The notes: generated by a model from the sequence alone, not told the origin. A DNA stretch of 64,000 nucleotides from Mucilaginibacter gracilis (GCF_003633615.1 NZ_RBKU01000001.1:310001-374000), one strand, 5' to 3'; positions 1-7,489 are shown, numbered from the stretch's first letter. Made by a program: numbers and translations.

Positions 1-81
1 TAACTGTTTACTTAATCCTTCAACCTGGATCACGATACGGTCAAGGATTTCGTCGTTTATGTTTCTATCTGAATTTTCCAT
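1..81 (-). CDS. Partial gene, N-terminal 27 codons, mobilization-region protein of unknown function
   Basis: An ATG at 79-81 on the minus strand opens a frame that stays open to the window edge and begins MENSDRNINDEILDRIV. It starts 17 bp after the relaxase stop codon and on the same strand, so it is probably the next gene of the mobilization operon. The visible segment is acidic and helix-forming. It is too short to name, and the rest lies outside the window. Confidence 0.5.
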   Translation of the reverse strand, partial: MENSDRNINDEILDRIVIQVEGLSKQL

Positions 82-98
82 TGTTTAATTTGCTACTG

Positions 99-1052
99 TT
101 ACCTGCTGATTTTATGGCTCTCATGCGGTTTCTTTTTTCTCTTCCTTTTTCTTTCGTCAGTATCGTAGATGTTTGGCATCGGATCTACATAATCCGGTTC
201 CAGTAAAACTTCAAGTAAGGACTTGCATCCGGTGTTAAGTGGTTGAGTGTAAATCGGAATTTGTATTTGTTTAGGCTCGTGTGTTGGCTGCTGTTGCTTT
301 GCTTGCTCTGATTCATTTTGCCATTTATTCTGCTCAATGGCCTGGGTTAATCTGCCGAAACTCAAACTGCGGTCTATTTCCGAACCTTTGAACTTATATT
401 CGCCCTTGCTGAAACTGATACCTTGCACTTCTTTTGTACCACTCTTGAATTTGTAAATCATTTCAACGCCTCTGGTCGAAAGTATTTGCTTTAACTCATC
501 CAAACTTCTAACTTGCTTACTTAATTGTTTGATCGTGTCGAACAGTTCGTACTTCACTTTATCGGCGCCCTTCAACTGCTGGCGATTGACCTGCATTTTA
601 TTTTCAGCCATAAAGAATCCATACTTCAAAGTCAACTCTTTGGCGACCTTGATATTTTTGATGTGCTGGAAATTATCGCGTATGGTTTTGCCATTGTTAT
701 CAACCCGGTTATAGATGATATGAAGGTGTGGATGACACTTATCCTGGTGCCGGACAATCAGTACCTGCGTTTCCTGAATTTTCATTTTTTGCAGGTATTC
801 TTTTGCGATGTCTGTCATCACCTCATCATTCAATTTTGGTATGTCATTTTCGCTCCAACTCAAAGCTATATGACCGACAGCCTGACCCAAATTTGGATTC
901 ATTTTACGCTGCATATTGAAGTCGTTAATCGTGTGCGCAATATTGTCGATGCGGATGCCATCGGCATCCAAAATCGTTGCCTCTTTTTTCATCAGGTTAT
1001 ACTGTAATAATCCCTTAAAGCTTTTCCCCGGTTTTGGTATTTTCCCGATCAT
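99..1052 (-). CDS. Relaxase / mobilization nuclease (MOBP-type, MobB-like)
   Basis: 317 aa. It resembles the relaxase/mobilization nuclease family, which nicks one strand at oriT and stays bound to the 5' end during conjugative transfer. The metal-binding histidine motif is visible around residues 101-111 (RHQDKCHPHLHIIYNRVD, an HxDxxHxHxH pattern). The N-terminal MIGKIPKPGKSFKGLLQY resembles Bacteroidota mobilization proteins, with the first conserved Tyr a candidate nicking residue. The C-terminal third is low-complexity and basic (Gln-rich, then RKRKRKKK). Its start overlaps the end of the mobC-like gene by 38 bp, so the pair is probably translationally coupled. No type IV secretion or coupling-protein gene is visible in the window, so the element looks mobilizable rather than self-transmissible, as far as this part shows. 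Confidence 0.85.
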   Translation of the reverse strand: MIGKIPKPGKSFKGLLQYNLMKKEATILDADGIRIDNIAHTINDFNMQRKMNPNLGQAVGHIALSWSENDIPKLNDEVMTDIAKEYLQKMKIQETQVLIVRHQDKCHPHLHIIYNRVDNNGKTIRDNFQHIKNIKVAKELTLKYGFFMAENKMQVNRQQLKGADKVKYELFDTIKQLSKQVRSLDELKQILSTRGVEMIYKFKSGTKEVQGISFSKGEYKFKGSEIDRSLSFGRLTQAIEQNKWQNESEQAKQQQPTHEPKQIQIPIYTQPLNTGCKSLLEVLLEPDYVDPMPNIYDTDERKRKRKKKPHESHKISR

Positions 1053-1431
1053 GCCTGTTAAAATATTGGATAGCTTCGTCTATCTGAATCAGTAACTCGT
1101 CGCACCGTCTCGCCACTATTAATATCCCCCCGGTGTGCGCCAGCTTGGTTAGTTGATTTAGGTTGTTAGCCATACCTGTAATAATGTGCAACAGTTCCCG
1201 GTCCTCCCGGCTCAACAATGGAACAATCTTAGAAGTGATCGCAACTCTGCGGAACCAGTCAGCCATCCGCATCCGTGCCTCCTTAGCTTTTGACTTCACG
1301 AAGAATAACTCTGTATTCGTCAACCTGATCTTAACTTCCCGGTCACGCCGTATTCTTTTCTTCGGCCTTCCTCCTTTATGCTTCGGCTTGATACCTGTGT
1401 CTGCTTCTTCGCCCTTTCCCAAAGTTTCCAT
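1015..1431 (-). CDS. MobC-like relaxosome accessory protein
   Basis: 138 aa, basic. After a Lys/Arg-rich N-terminus (KHKGGRPKKRIRRDREVK) comes a ribbon-helix-helix-type segment (VKIRLTNTELFFVKSKAKEA) and the MobC-like stretch MRMADWFRRVAI. A helical C-terminal region follows (MANNLNQLTKLAHTGG, then DELLIQIDEAIQYF). MobC proteins bind oriT next to the nick site and help the relaxase open the DNA. The gene lies directly upstream of and overlaps the relaxase gene, as in other Bacteroidota mobilizable elements. The ATG at 1429-1431 is the only reasonable start. Confidence 0.75.
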   Translation of the reverse strand: METLGKGEEADTGIKPKHKGGRPKKRIRRDREVKIRLTNTELFFVKSKAKEARMRMADWFRRVAITSKIVPLLSREDRELLHIITGMANNLNQLTKLAHTGGILIVARRCDELLIQIDEAIQYFNRHDRENTKTGEKL

Positions 1432-1504
1432 CTTGTTTTGTTTTTTCCCCTCACCGGAACTTTTCGATATTCAATTCTTATTTTCACCTTATGAGACCAA
1501 CGGG

Positions 1505-1600
1505 AGCATAAGGCAAGTTTGCCCCTTGCCGAAGGCTTGGGGGAGTTTTGCGGGTACGCAAAACACAAACTTGCTTCTTATCCTACGATATAGTTGTCCC
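1505..1600. other. Candidate origin of transfer (oriT) with nested inverted repeats
   Basis: The gene-free stretch upstream of mobC (1432-1686) holds nested inverted repeats: GCAAGTTTG (1513-1521) with CAAACTTGC (1566-1574), and inside them GTTTTGCG (1545-1552) with CGCAAAAC (1557-1564) around a 4-nt loop. The position beside mobC and the relaxase, plus this secondary structure, is what an oriT looks like. The nick site cannot be assigned from sequence alone. Confidence 0.45.
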
Positions 1601-1686
1601 GCTGTTTAGCTGTTCCGTTGCTAAGCATTCGCTTGGGTGTTTTTTAGGCAGACGTTTGTTTTTATTTGACCATGGATAATTACCCT

Positions 1687-1974
1687 TTACAAGTCAAGCA
1701 AGGTTACCTGGCTTCCCGTTCGCTTGCTGTACGACGGTTCGTAAAGAATAAACCTCCGGTTCATTAGTAGCTTTATGCAATCGTGATAAGTAGCGATTGA
1801 CCGGATACCGGATAATGCCATTAACCGTTTTCGTGTTACCCTGAATGGTAATGTGTTGCCCTGTTCCTGCCAACATGAAAGCATGGCGGTATACAGGCTA
1901 ATGTGGTATGGATTTAGCCCCCCGGCTTGTTGAACTTGCTTTAAGAAAGCTTCGACACTAGGTTTATTTTTCAC
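1687..1974 (-). CDS. Small element protein, winged-helix-like, unknown function
   Basis: 95 aa, mostly helical and basic. The segment PFRVTRKRLMALSGIRSIATYHDCIKLLMNRRFILYEPSY reads like a helix-turn-helix followed by a short wing, as in replication-initiator or excision-control proteins of Bacteroidota integrated elements. It starts with GTG at 1972-1974, overlapping the TGA stop of the upstream HTH gene by 4 bp (GTGA), a coupling arrangement. I do not recognise a named family; a role in excision, replication or their control is an inference from position. Confidence 0.6.
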   Translation of the reverse strand: MKNKPSVEAFLKQVQQAGGLNPYHISLYTAMLSCWQEQGNTLPFRVTRKRLMALSGIRSIATYHDCIKLLMNRRFILYEPSYSKRTGSQVTLLDL

Positions 1975-2240
1975 CCGTTAACCCCTTTCTCCAATAGCTT
2001 GGTGATGTCCTCCTGTCGGTAATAAAGCATGCCACCGATCTTGGTGAAAGGTAGCGTTCCGTTGATGCGCAGGTTCTGTAATGTGCCTGGCGAAATACCG
2101 AGCAAGACTCGTACTTCCTGGCTCTTTAACCATTCTTTTCCTGTGGGTTTAACCTTACCGATCAAGGCTTCTTTGAGTTCCTGTACCAGCTCTGCCTTGA
2201 ACTGTTTGAGGTCTTCTTTGGTAATAAAATCTATCTGCAC
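1971..2240 (-). CDS. Helix-turn-helix DNA-binding protein (excisionase/MerR-like HTH_17)
   Basis: 89 aa. After a helical N-terminus, residues about 36-85 match the HTH_17 type found in excisionase-like proteins: EWLKSQEVRVLLGISPGTLQ, then LRINGTLPFTKIGGMLYYRQEDI. In Bacteroidota integrated elements such proteins act as recombination directionality factors or as regulators. The start is GTG at 2238-2240, preceded by a strong GGAGGG ribosome-binding site about 6 nt upstream, which decides the start. It is coupled by a 4-bp overlap to the next small gene. Confidence 0.75.
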   Translation of the reverse strand: MQIDFITKEDLKQFKAELVQELKEALIGKVKPTGKEWLKSQEVRVLLGISPGTLQNLRINGTLPFTKIGGMLYYRQEDITKLLEKGVNG

Positions 2241-2369
2241 TTTTCCCTCCGCTTTTTGTGATTAACGTTGGCGAAAGTAGGGTGGTAAAAGCGGAAACCA
2301 ATGCCCATCAGTTCACGATGGTCATGTTTGAGAGGCGAATAGGAAGGTGTTGCGGCAGATTGGAATCTA

Positions 2370-3143
2370 CTAAATTTTTTTGTCGTCTTTTTTTACGAGA
2401 TTAGGATTTGGAACAATAATGAATAACTGCTTGTCTTCCGGCACTTCGGTCTTCATCGTATCTGTACCAGATATGGGCGTAAAATAATTCTTTACTGTTT
2501 CAATTTTGATAGGGTCGCCACCATCGGTAAAGTACTTACTGATCATTTTATAGTAGGGACTTTTATGGTCGCACTTTACCAAGTCGCGGGTACCGTTTAC
2601 TTTTAAATTTTTAAACTTTAGGAATAAGTCAATCACGGTCGGCAGGTGTCCTTCGTCTATTCTGATTTGCTGCACAGTTTCATATTCGTTTAGCAATGCT
2701 AATCGATCCTCCAACTTTTTGATTTGTTCTCTTTGAGCAGCAATGGTTTTTTCCATCTCAGCATTGATCACACTGGGAGGCCGGGCATTCCATTCATCTA
2801 TTCTTGCCATAAATTCGTGGAAGGCATTCAACTTGTTGATGTTGATGACGTCTTTGGGGTGGTCGCTGCTGAAAGGATTCTTTCTTTTCAAATTATCTAT
2901 CCGGTCCTGAACAAGAGCCCACACGATTTTAAAGAACTGGTCCGCTGTACCCTTACCTTCTTTAACATAATCATCCGCATGGTGGAGATAGTACGCTTCG
3001 TATTGGGCTTTGTCAAGTTTGTATAACTTATTGACAAAATGATTGTCTTCGTGGCCTTGCCATTTTCCAAATGGGTGGCCGATATCGAATGGATGTGGTC
3101 TAAAATCAAGGAAATTCTGGTGCTTAAAGTTATACTGACTCAT
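2370..3143 (-). CDS. Unknown element cargo protein with central coiled coil
   Basis: 257 aa, not recognised. There is no signal peptide or membrane segment. The N-terminal half is rich in His and aromatic residues (FLDFRPHPFDIGHPFGKWQG, HEDNHFVNKLYKLD). A coiled coil is likely at about residues 128-155 (INAEMEKTIAAQREQIKKLE). The C-terminal third includes a small alpha-helical segment (VIDLFLKFKNLKVNGTRDLV) and ends basic (LVKKDDKKI). It lies alone between the HTH gene pair and the histone-like gene on the same strand, so it is probably cargo of the element. The cytoplasmic location is inferred from the lack of export signals. Confidence 0.65.
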   Translation of the reverse strand: MSQYNFKHQNFLDFRPHPFDIGHPFGKWQGHEDNHFVNKLYKLDKAQYEAYYLHHADDYVKEGKGTADQFFKIVWALVQDRIDNLKRKNPFSSDHPKDVININKLNAFHEFMARIDEWNARPPSVINAEMEKTIAAQREQIKKLEDRLALLNEYETVQQIRIDEGHLPTVIDLFLKFKNLKVNGTRDLVKCDHKSPYYKMISKYFTDGGDPIKIETVKNYFTPISGTDTMKTEVPEDKQLFIIVPNPNLVKKDDKKI

Positions 3144-3208
3144 ATCGCGCTTTTAAAAAAAGCCACAATTGTTATTCCAATATATTCACCAGTAAGCTAT
3201 TACCGTTA

Positions 3209-3238
3209 AAAATAAAAAACCCGGCATTTTCAGCCAGG
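3209..3238 (-). terminator. Rho-independent terminator after the histone-H1-like gene
   Basis: Read on the minus strand, a GC-rich stem (CCTGGC with GCCGGG, one G-U pair, 7-nt loop) is followed by TTTTTTATTTTT. It sits 25 bp past the stop of the small histone-like gene. Confidence 0.6.
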
Positions 3239-3262
3239 CCCTTTACCCAAAACAGGATTTGT

Positions 3263-3439
3263 TTATGCTTCGTTTTTTTTCTCTGTTACTTCTTTACGAA
3301 TATCAGAAGCTGCCACTTTAAGTTCCTGCATCGCATTTCTTAAACGTGTTCCAGCGGCTTTGTTACCCTTGTCATAAAATGCAGCTGCTTCTTTTTCAGC
3401 AGAAGCTATTAATTCCTTTAATGCATTGAATTTTTCCAT
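3263..3439 (-). CDS. Histone H1-like small protein (Hc1-type)
   Basis: 58 aa: it begins MEKFNALKELIASAEKEA, continues AFYDKGNKAAGTRLRNAMQE and ends EVTEKKNEA. This matches the short histone-H1-like proteins common in Bacteroidota (FYxKGNxAAGTRxRxxxQxxK core), thought to bind DNA as nucleoid-associated proteins. It is all-helical and Lys/Ala-rich. A terminator follows. The start codon lies only 18 bp from the left end of the insertion sequence, so its upstream promoter has been separated from it (see mobile element). It may be silent, or expressed from read-through or from a promoter inside the IS. Confidence 0.75.
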   Translation of the reverse strand: MEKFNALKELIASAEKEAAAFYDKGNKAAGTRLRNAMQELKVAASDIRKEVTEKKNEA

Positions 3440-3457
3440 AGTTATTGTTTTTTTAAA

Positions 3458-3469
3458 CCCTAACTCCGC
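3458..3469 (+). repeat. Left terminal inverted repeat of the IS
   Basis: CCCTAACTCCGC, perfect over 12 bp with the right end. It abuts the transposase TAG stop codon (3469-3471). Confidence 0.8.
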
Positions 3470-4941
3470 TAATTTAGGTAGTCTATGTCAATAGATTTAA
3501 AGAGGTCTTTTGTCTTTTTTGTTATTTCGGATCTTACCCAGGTGTTTCGGATTTTAGTTTGGTAGATGCTTTTTGATATTTCTACTATGTCCTTTGGTGC
3601 ATATTTTGAAAGTTTGTTTGCTGTTTTTAGTCGTGTATACAACCTGTAGTATGCGATCATGGCTATAAAATTTGCCATTAACCATCCTTCCAGCACATAT
3701 CGGTTCTGCATGTAGGTTTTGTCTGCAAGCAGGAAGTGCTTGTAGGCGTCAAACATGACTTCTATTTCATTGCGCTGTTTGTAGGTTTCATATAACATTT
3801 GTGCGGACACCGCTTCAGGCAGGTGATTCGTGAGTGTAAGTGTTCCAAAACGGTCAACCCGTTCAAAGAAATCAACTTCTTTATACTTATCAGGATGTGT
3901 TTGAGTACGGGTAAGGAAATCAGCTTCTTCTTCTACTCTAAGGCGCTCGTCAAGGTAAGTAGTTAGCATCAGTCCTTCTTTTTCATATTCATAATACCAG
4001 ACCACCCTCTTCTGATAGGTGAAATAATTCTTTATACCTTTTTTAAAATTGGCTTGCTGTAGCGGTTCATAATCTATGAGATTATTATTTCTGTATAGTG
4101 GGATAATGAAATGAATGGAGGCAGTTTTGAGGTCAGCGACGTTTTTCTTGCTGTAAAATCCCTTGTCGGCAATGAAAACCACATCTTTGATATTTAGTTC
4201 GTCTACACATATCTTCATCGATGTAACGTCAGTAATATTCCCATTGATAAGTCTATAATACACCGGTTGTTGCATTTGTGCAGAAAAAATGTACATCAGG
4301 CGTATTTGTGGATCATAGCTATGCTGTGGATTATAACCCATTGCGTTGACTGAAAGATGTTCTGAAAGGGATGGTATGTGCGTAGAATCAATCATTACAA
4401 ATTTATCCTGCATAGCTTCCCTTACCCCTAATCTGCCTTTCATCCAGCCCAGCAATAGTTCTCTGTTTTCTCCTACATATTTCAATGCAGCTGTAATTGC
4501 TTTGTCATCAAGACCTTTTGTGACCCAGTTCAGAGAACAGTAGTCATGTGCATGTTGAAACGGCATACGCTTTATTGGGTGCTGATAAGCAAAACGCATC
4601 ATTGCTACTGTCAATAATGTTTGACTAACAGGCTCTGGGAAGAGTGTAAGTAAACTGGGAAGATCCTCAGCAAGCAAAGACGTAAAGAGATTATACAATC
4701 CGTATGTTTTGATATCTACTACCGGCAGGCTGTTGCCTTTATCTTTTATTAGTTTTTTATCCGACGGGACAAAGCCCTCCTTCTCGGTGATTTTACCAAG
4801 AAGTTCCAGGGTTATTTTATCCGTCCGCTTTTTTTCAGAATTATAACGATACTCAACAGCGTACTTGTAAAATGTACCCTTGATAAGCCTGATCTCTGTT
4901 TTTGGCTCTTTAAATTTTTGAATCCAGGAAGGTAACGACAT
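3469..4941 (-). CDS. DDE transposase, IS4/IS1634-type
   Basis: 490 aa from the ATG at 4939-4941 (MSLPSWIQKFKEP). The open frame extends 15 codons further, but those codons (FLFLFILGYLIRLS) read through the T-run of a terminator, so the inner ATG is the likelier start. The catalytic DDE residues are visible: first Asp in FVMIDSTHI, second Asp in VVFIADKGFYS, and the Glu within YKQRNEIEVMFDAYK, an exact Y(2)R(3)E(6)K signature of the IS4 superfamily. The N-terminal part holds a DNA-binding region; the insertion domain lies between the second Asp and the Glu. The protein is full length, with no frameshift, and the stop codon touches the left terminal repeat. Confidence 0.88.
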   Translation of the reverse strand: MSLPSWIQKFKEPKTEIRLIKGTFYKYAVEYRYNSEKKRTDKITLELLGKITEKEGFVPSDKKLIKDKGNSLPVVDIKTYGLYNLFTSLLAEDLPSLLTLFPEPVSQTLLTVAMMRFAYQHPIKRMPFQHAHDYCSLNWVTKGLDDKAITAALKYVGENRELLLGWMKGRLGVREAMQDKFVMIDSTHIPSLSEHLSVNAMGYNPQHSYDPQIRLMYIFSAQMQQPVYYRLINGNITDVTSMKICVDELNIKDVVFIADKGFYSKKNVADLKTASIHFIIPLYRNNNLIDYEPLQQANFKKGIKNYFTYQKRVVWYYEYEKEGLMLTTYLDERLRVEEEADFLTRTQTHPDKYKEVDFFERVDRFGTLTLTNHLPEAVSAQMLYETYKQRNEIEVMFDAYKHFLLADKTYMQNRYVLEGWLMANFIAMIAYYRLYTRLKTANKLSKYAPKDIVEISKSIYQTKIRNTWVRSEITKKTKDLFKSIDIDYLN

Positions 4942-4972
4942 AGACAACCTAATTAGGTAGCCCAAAATAAAC

Positions 4973-5000
4973 AAAAAAAGGAACAATCAAGCGTTGTTCC
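4973..5000 (-). terminator. Terminator inside the IS right end, shielding the transposase gene
   Basis: On the minus strand GGAACAA-(7-nt loop)-TTGTTCC is followed by TTTTTTTG. It lies between the right terminal repeat and the transposase start, oriented to stop transcription entering from the flanking zeta-toxin side. Many insertion sequences protect themselves from impinging transcription this way. Confidence 0.6.
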
Positions 5001-5032
5001 ACTATATTTTTCAAAATAGACGGGGTAATTAT

Positions 5033-5045
5033 GCGGAGTTAGGGG
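5033..5045 (-). repeat. Right terminal inverted repeat of the IS
   Basis: GCGGAGTTAGGG (5033-5044) plus one G, followed by the target-site copy TTAAA (5046-5050). Confidence 0.8.
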
Positions 5046-5155
5046 TTAAAGGACGAAATTAATCTTTTCCTCTGTTATCGCGAAATACGCACATGGCTTG
5101 GAAATTTAGGCCTCCCTCTTAAGCGGCTTTTGATCAGTAGTGGCATTTTGGAGTA

Positions 5156-5809
5156 TCAATGCTTAGGCCCTTTGTACCGCCTTACCGTTTGTTTCGGTGT
5201 TGATGATGTAAACTTCTCAACTATTGTGTTTACAGTTTTTACAACTCTTTCCTGTAAGTCTTTAGAAACGTGCTTCAGCTTTTGATCTTGAATTCGAAGC
5301 AAAGAACGTAGCTGAAAGCCCGGTCCAGAGGCATCAATAATTTCCAAATTATCAAAACGGTCGGCAAATTTTTCAAGGTATTCTAACCCTAGATCATAAT
5401 TCAGTTCAATATTTTTGTAATCTACATCATGTCCGCCATTCTTTACTCTTTGATTTACACGATAAATAGATAGATTGATACTCTCCAAAGTCAGGTAGAT
5501 CATGTTTGTGGCATAGCCATAGCGCTTGAATTCAGCTACGATGTCAACCAAATTTTCATCTCTAAAATTGGTTTCTAAAGTAAAATGCTGTTTATCGTTA
5601 ATAGCGGCGGTGGCCTGCTTAAAAAAAACTTCTGTCGCTTCCTGATATACCTGCTTTTTAGGCATATGAGGAGATTGGGCCTCAATACGTGCGATAACTT
5701 TATCTACGTCAAAAATAATGGCACCAGGTTCCGACAATTCTTTGGAGAAAGTCGACTTTCCCGCACCATTTGGCCCCGCGACAAATAATAGCTGCGGGTT
5801 ATTGGACAT
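5156..5809 (-). CDS. Zeta-toxin-like P-loop kinase
   Basis: 217 aa. Walker A is at residues 12-20 (GPNGAGKST). It is followed by FDVDKVIAR, where the zeta family carries its catalytic/substrate Asp, then LETNFRDENL and RVNQRVKNGGHDVD, which match the later zeta-family motifs. Zeta toxins phosphorylate UDP-N-acetylglucosamine and block wall synthesis, but many relatives in Bacteroidota are of unproven toxicity. In the usual pattern the GGH motif is followed by an Arg-containing helix; here the corresponding region reads YKNIELNYDLGLEYL and the Arg seems replaced, so activity may differ. It lies 4 bp after a small upstream gene, a toxin-antitoxin-like pair. The C-terminus is basic. Confidence 0.72.
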   Translation of the reverse strand: MSNNPQLLFVAGPNGAGKSTFSKELSEPGAIIFDVDKVIARIEAQSPHMPKKQVYQEATEVFFKQATAAINDKQHFTLETNFRDENLVDIVAEFKRYGYATNMIYLTLESINLSIYRVNQRVKNGGHDVDYKNIELNYDLGLEYLEKFADRFDNLEIIDASGPGFQLRSLLRIQDQKLKHVSKDLQERVVKTVNTIVEKFTSSTPKQTVRRYKGPKH

Positions 5810-5813
5810 AGGA

Positions 5814-6065
5814 TCAAAGTGTTTTTATGAAGTGCTCCTGATAATTGTTATCCATCCACATCAATTCTTTCCGATCGCTGTATTCGTGCACCGCATGGGA
5901 TTTAGTTGGACAAACTGATGCATCATAATAGGTAATATAACTACCCTTGCTAAATGCGTCTTGTTTCATGGCCTCATAAGTTGGCTTCAGTCTTTCCTGT
6001 AGTTCTTCGTCCGATAATTGAAAGACCGGTTTTAAACGTAAATCAATTTCGGTTGTGCTGCTCAT
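5814..6065 (-). CDS. Small partner of the zeta-like kinase, candidate antitoxin
   Basis: 83 aa from the ATG at 6063-6065 (MSSTTEIDLRLKP); a start 7 codons upstream is possible but less likely. It is soluble and acidic-neutral with two likely helices (SDEELQERLKPTYEAMKQDA), then a tail with SYITYYDASVCPTKSHAVHE. It is separated by only 4 bp from the zeta-like gene and precedes it, as antitoxins often do. No named family is recognised; the antitoxin role is inferred from position and size. Confidence 0.55.
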   Translation of the reverse strand: MSSTTEIDLRLKPVFQLSDEELQERLKPTYEAMKQDAFSKGSYITYYDASVCPTKSHAVHEYSDRKELMWMDNNYQEHFIKTL

Positions 6066-6173
6066 AGTTTGATGGAATCCTCTCATACAAATATAAAGAT
6101 TATGGTGTGAAAATTTTTAATGTTGTTGGTAAATCTTAAGGTCACAATCTGCAACCTTAAGAGCGGATAAATA

Positions 6174-7391
6174 TCAAATGACAGCATATTTCTGCTTAAG
6201 CTGTGCCATGTCCTTACTCACCTTAAGGTCAAGGATCTTAGCGTAATGCTGTGTAGTCTTAATATTCGTATGACCGAGCATTTTACTGACACTTTCAATA
6301 GGTACACCGTTTGAAAGGGTTACCGTTGTGGCAAAAGTGTGCCGGGCTAAATGAAAGGTCAAATGTTTATGGATTACACTCAGATCTGCTATCTCTTTCA
6401 AATAGCTATTCATTTTCTGGTTACTCAACACAGGTAGCACTATATCTTTCACCTGGCATTCCGGATGATCTTCATAACGGTGTAATATTGCCGAAGCGGC
6501 AGGTAGCAATGGAATTCTCGAGGATGTGTCTGTTTTTTGCCTAGATGTAAATATCCAGCTCTCTCCATCTATGCCATTGCTGATCTCAAATCTTTTCAGC
6601 TTTTTGACATCTGCATACGATAGCCCGGTATAGCAACTGAAAACAAAAATATCTCTGACCTGGGATAACCGTTCAATACTGAATTTTTTATTCGCTATCA
6701 TATCCAGTTCTTCCTGGGTCAAATAAGTGCGTTCTTTGGCTTTAACGGTTGACTTATAATTGATAAAAGGGTTTTGTTTTAACCAGCCATTGGCAAGGCA
6801 ATAGTTAACTATCTTCTTCAGGTGTTTGATGTATTTGGCTGCCGATACCCCACTAATTTTACAGGTTGTTTTTAAATAAAACTCAAAGCCCGCGATAAAG
6901 GCGTAATCTAATTGATTGATTTCAATATCGCTTTTTCCATAGTTTTCTTTCAAATAAGAGGTAAGATGCTTTTCAGATGTGTTGTATCCTTTGAGCGTGT
7001 TAGCTTCAAAACCATTACCAATCAATGCTTTGACCTTAGCATTGTGTTCTAAAAATAATTGCATGAGGTAGCGGCTCTGCTGAGTTTTACCGGTGAATTG
7101 GTTGGTTAAATTTTCTGTGGTAATTGGTTGATGTGTATCAATTAATGTTTGATGCGCTTCTCTGACTTTACTTTGCAGGCTATCCAGGTAATTGTTCAAG
7201 GATTTGGTTTCTTGCCTGGTGCCGATGGCACGTCCGGCTTTACTATTCCATTTGGCTGGTTCGCGTTCCCGCCCTGTAGACAAATCGGCACGTCTGCCAT
7301 TAACTGTAATGCGGATGTAGATGGGCATAGCGCCACCTTTGTAGTTTTTTTGTTTTCTGATGTAAAACAACAGACTGAAGTTACTTTTCAT
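6174..7391 (-). CDS. Tyrosine site-specific integrase (CTnDOT-like family)
   Basis: 405 aa. The order is an N-terminal arm-type DNA-binding region with the Bacteroidota pattern (FYIRKQKNYKGGAMPIYIRI then GREREPAKWNSKAG), a SAM-like core-binding domain (about 105-205), and the catalytic domain (about 215-400). Catalytic motifs: Lys in the beta-hairpin region, HLARH (His-x-x-Arg, box II), LGHTNIKTTQHYAK (His and the nucleophilic Tyr). Box I reads CYTGLSYADVKKL: the usual Arg is replaced by Ser, as described for IntDOT and relatives. The gene is the last of the element and lies next to tRNA-Glu, the usual place for an integrase beside its attachment site. It catalyses integration and excision of the element. 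Confidence 0.9.
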   Translation of the reverse strand: MKSNFSLLFYIRKQKNYKGGAMPIYIRITVNGRRADLSTGREREPAKWNSKAGRAIGTRQETKSLNNYLDSLQSKVREAHQTLIDTHQPITTENLTNQFTGKTQQSRYLMQLFLEHNAKVKALIGNGFEANTLKGYNTSEKHLTSYLKENYGKSDIEINQLDYAFIAGFEFYLKTTCKISGVSAAKYIKHLKKIVNYCLANGWLKQNPFINYKSTVKAKERTYLTQEELDMIANKKFSIERLSQVRDIFVFSCYTGLSYADVKKLKRFEISNGIDGESWIFTSRQKTDTSSRIPLLPAASAILHRYEDHPECQVKDIVLPVLSNQKMNSYLKEIADLSVIHKHLTFHLARHTFATTVTLSNGVPIESVSKMLGHTNIKTTQHYAKILDLKVSKDMAQLKQKYAVI

Positions 7392-7438
7392 GATTAACAG
7401 ACTTAAAAGTGAAACAAAAGTAAGTTTGCAATCTGCCT

Positions 7439-7473
7439 TTCACAAGATGTTCACTCGCTGAACATCTTGTGAA
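7439..7473. repeat. Perfect 14-bp inverted repeat upstream of the integrase
   Basis: TTCACAAGATGTTC (7439-7452) and GAACATCTTGTGAA (7460-7473) with a 7-nt spacer. It lies 48 bp upstream of the integrase start. It could be an operator controlling the integrase or an arm-type recombinase site. Confidence 0.65.
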
Positions 7474-7489
7474 TCAATTCATTATAAGC

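Larger units (their letters stand above)
3458..5045. mobile_element. Insertion sequence, IS4/IS1634-type, complete with terminal inverted repeats
   Basis: The ends carry CCCTAACTCCGC (3458-3469) and its reverse complement GCGGAGTTAGGG (5033-5044). A 5-bp direct repeat TTAAA flanks the element at 3453-3457 and 5046-5050, with one extra G (5045) at the right end. It contains one intact transposase gene. The 5-bp duplication and the YxxRxxxExxxxxxK transposase signature fit the IS4 superfamily, IS1634 branch. It is inserted within the larger mobilizable element, between the histone-like gene and the zeta-toxin-like gene. Intact ends and frame suggest a recent insertion. Confidence 0.85.

Noticed and set aside
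525..1007. Plus-strand open frame opposite the relaxase
   Set aside because: It is an antisense shadow of the relaxase reading frame, whose motif content is clear.
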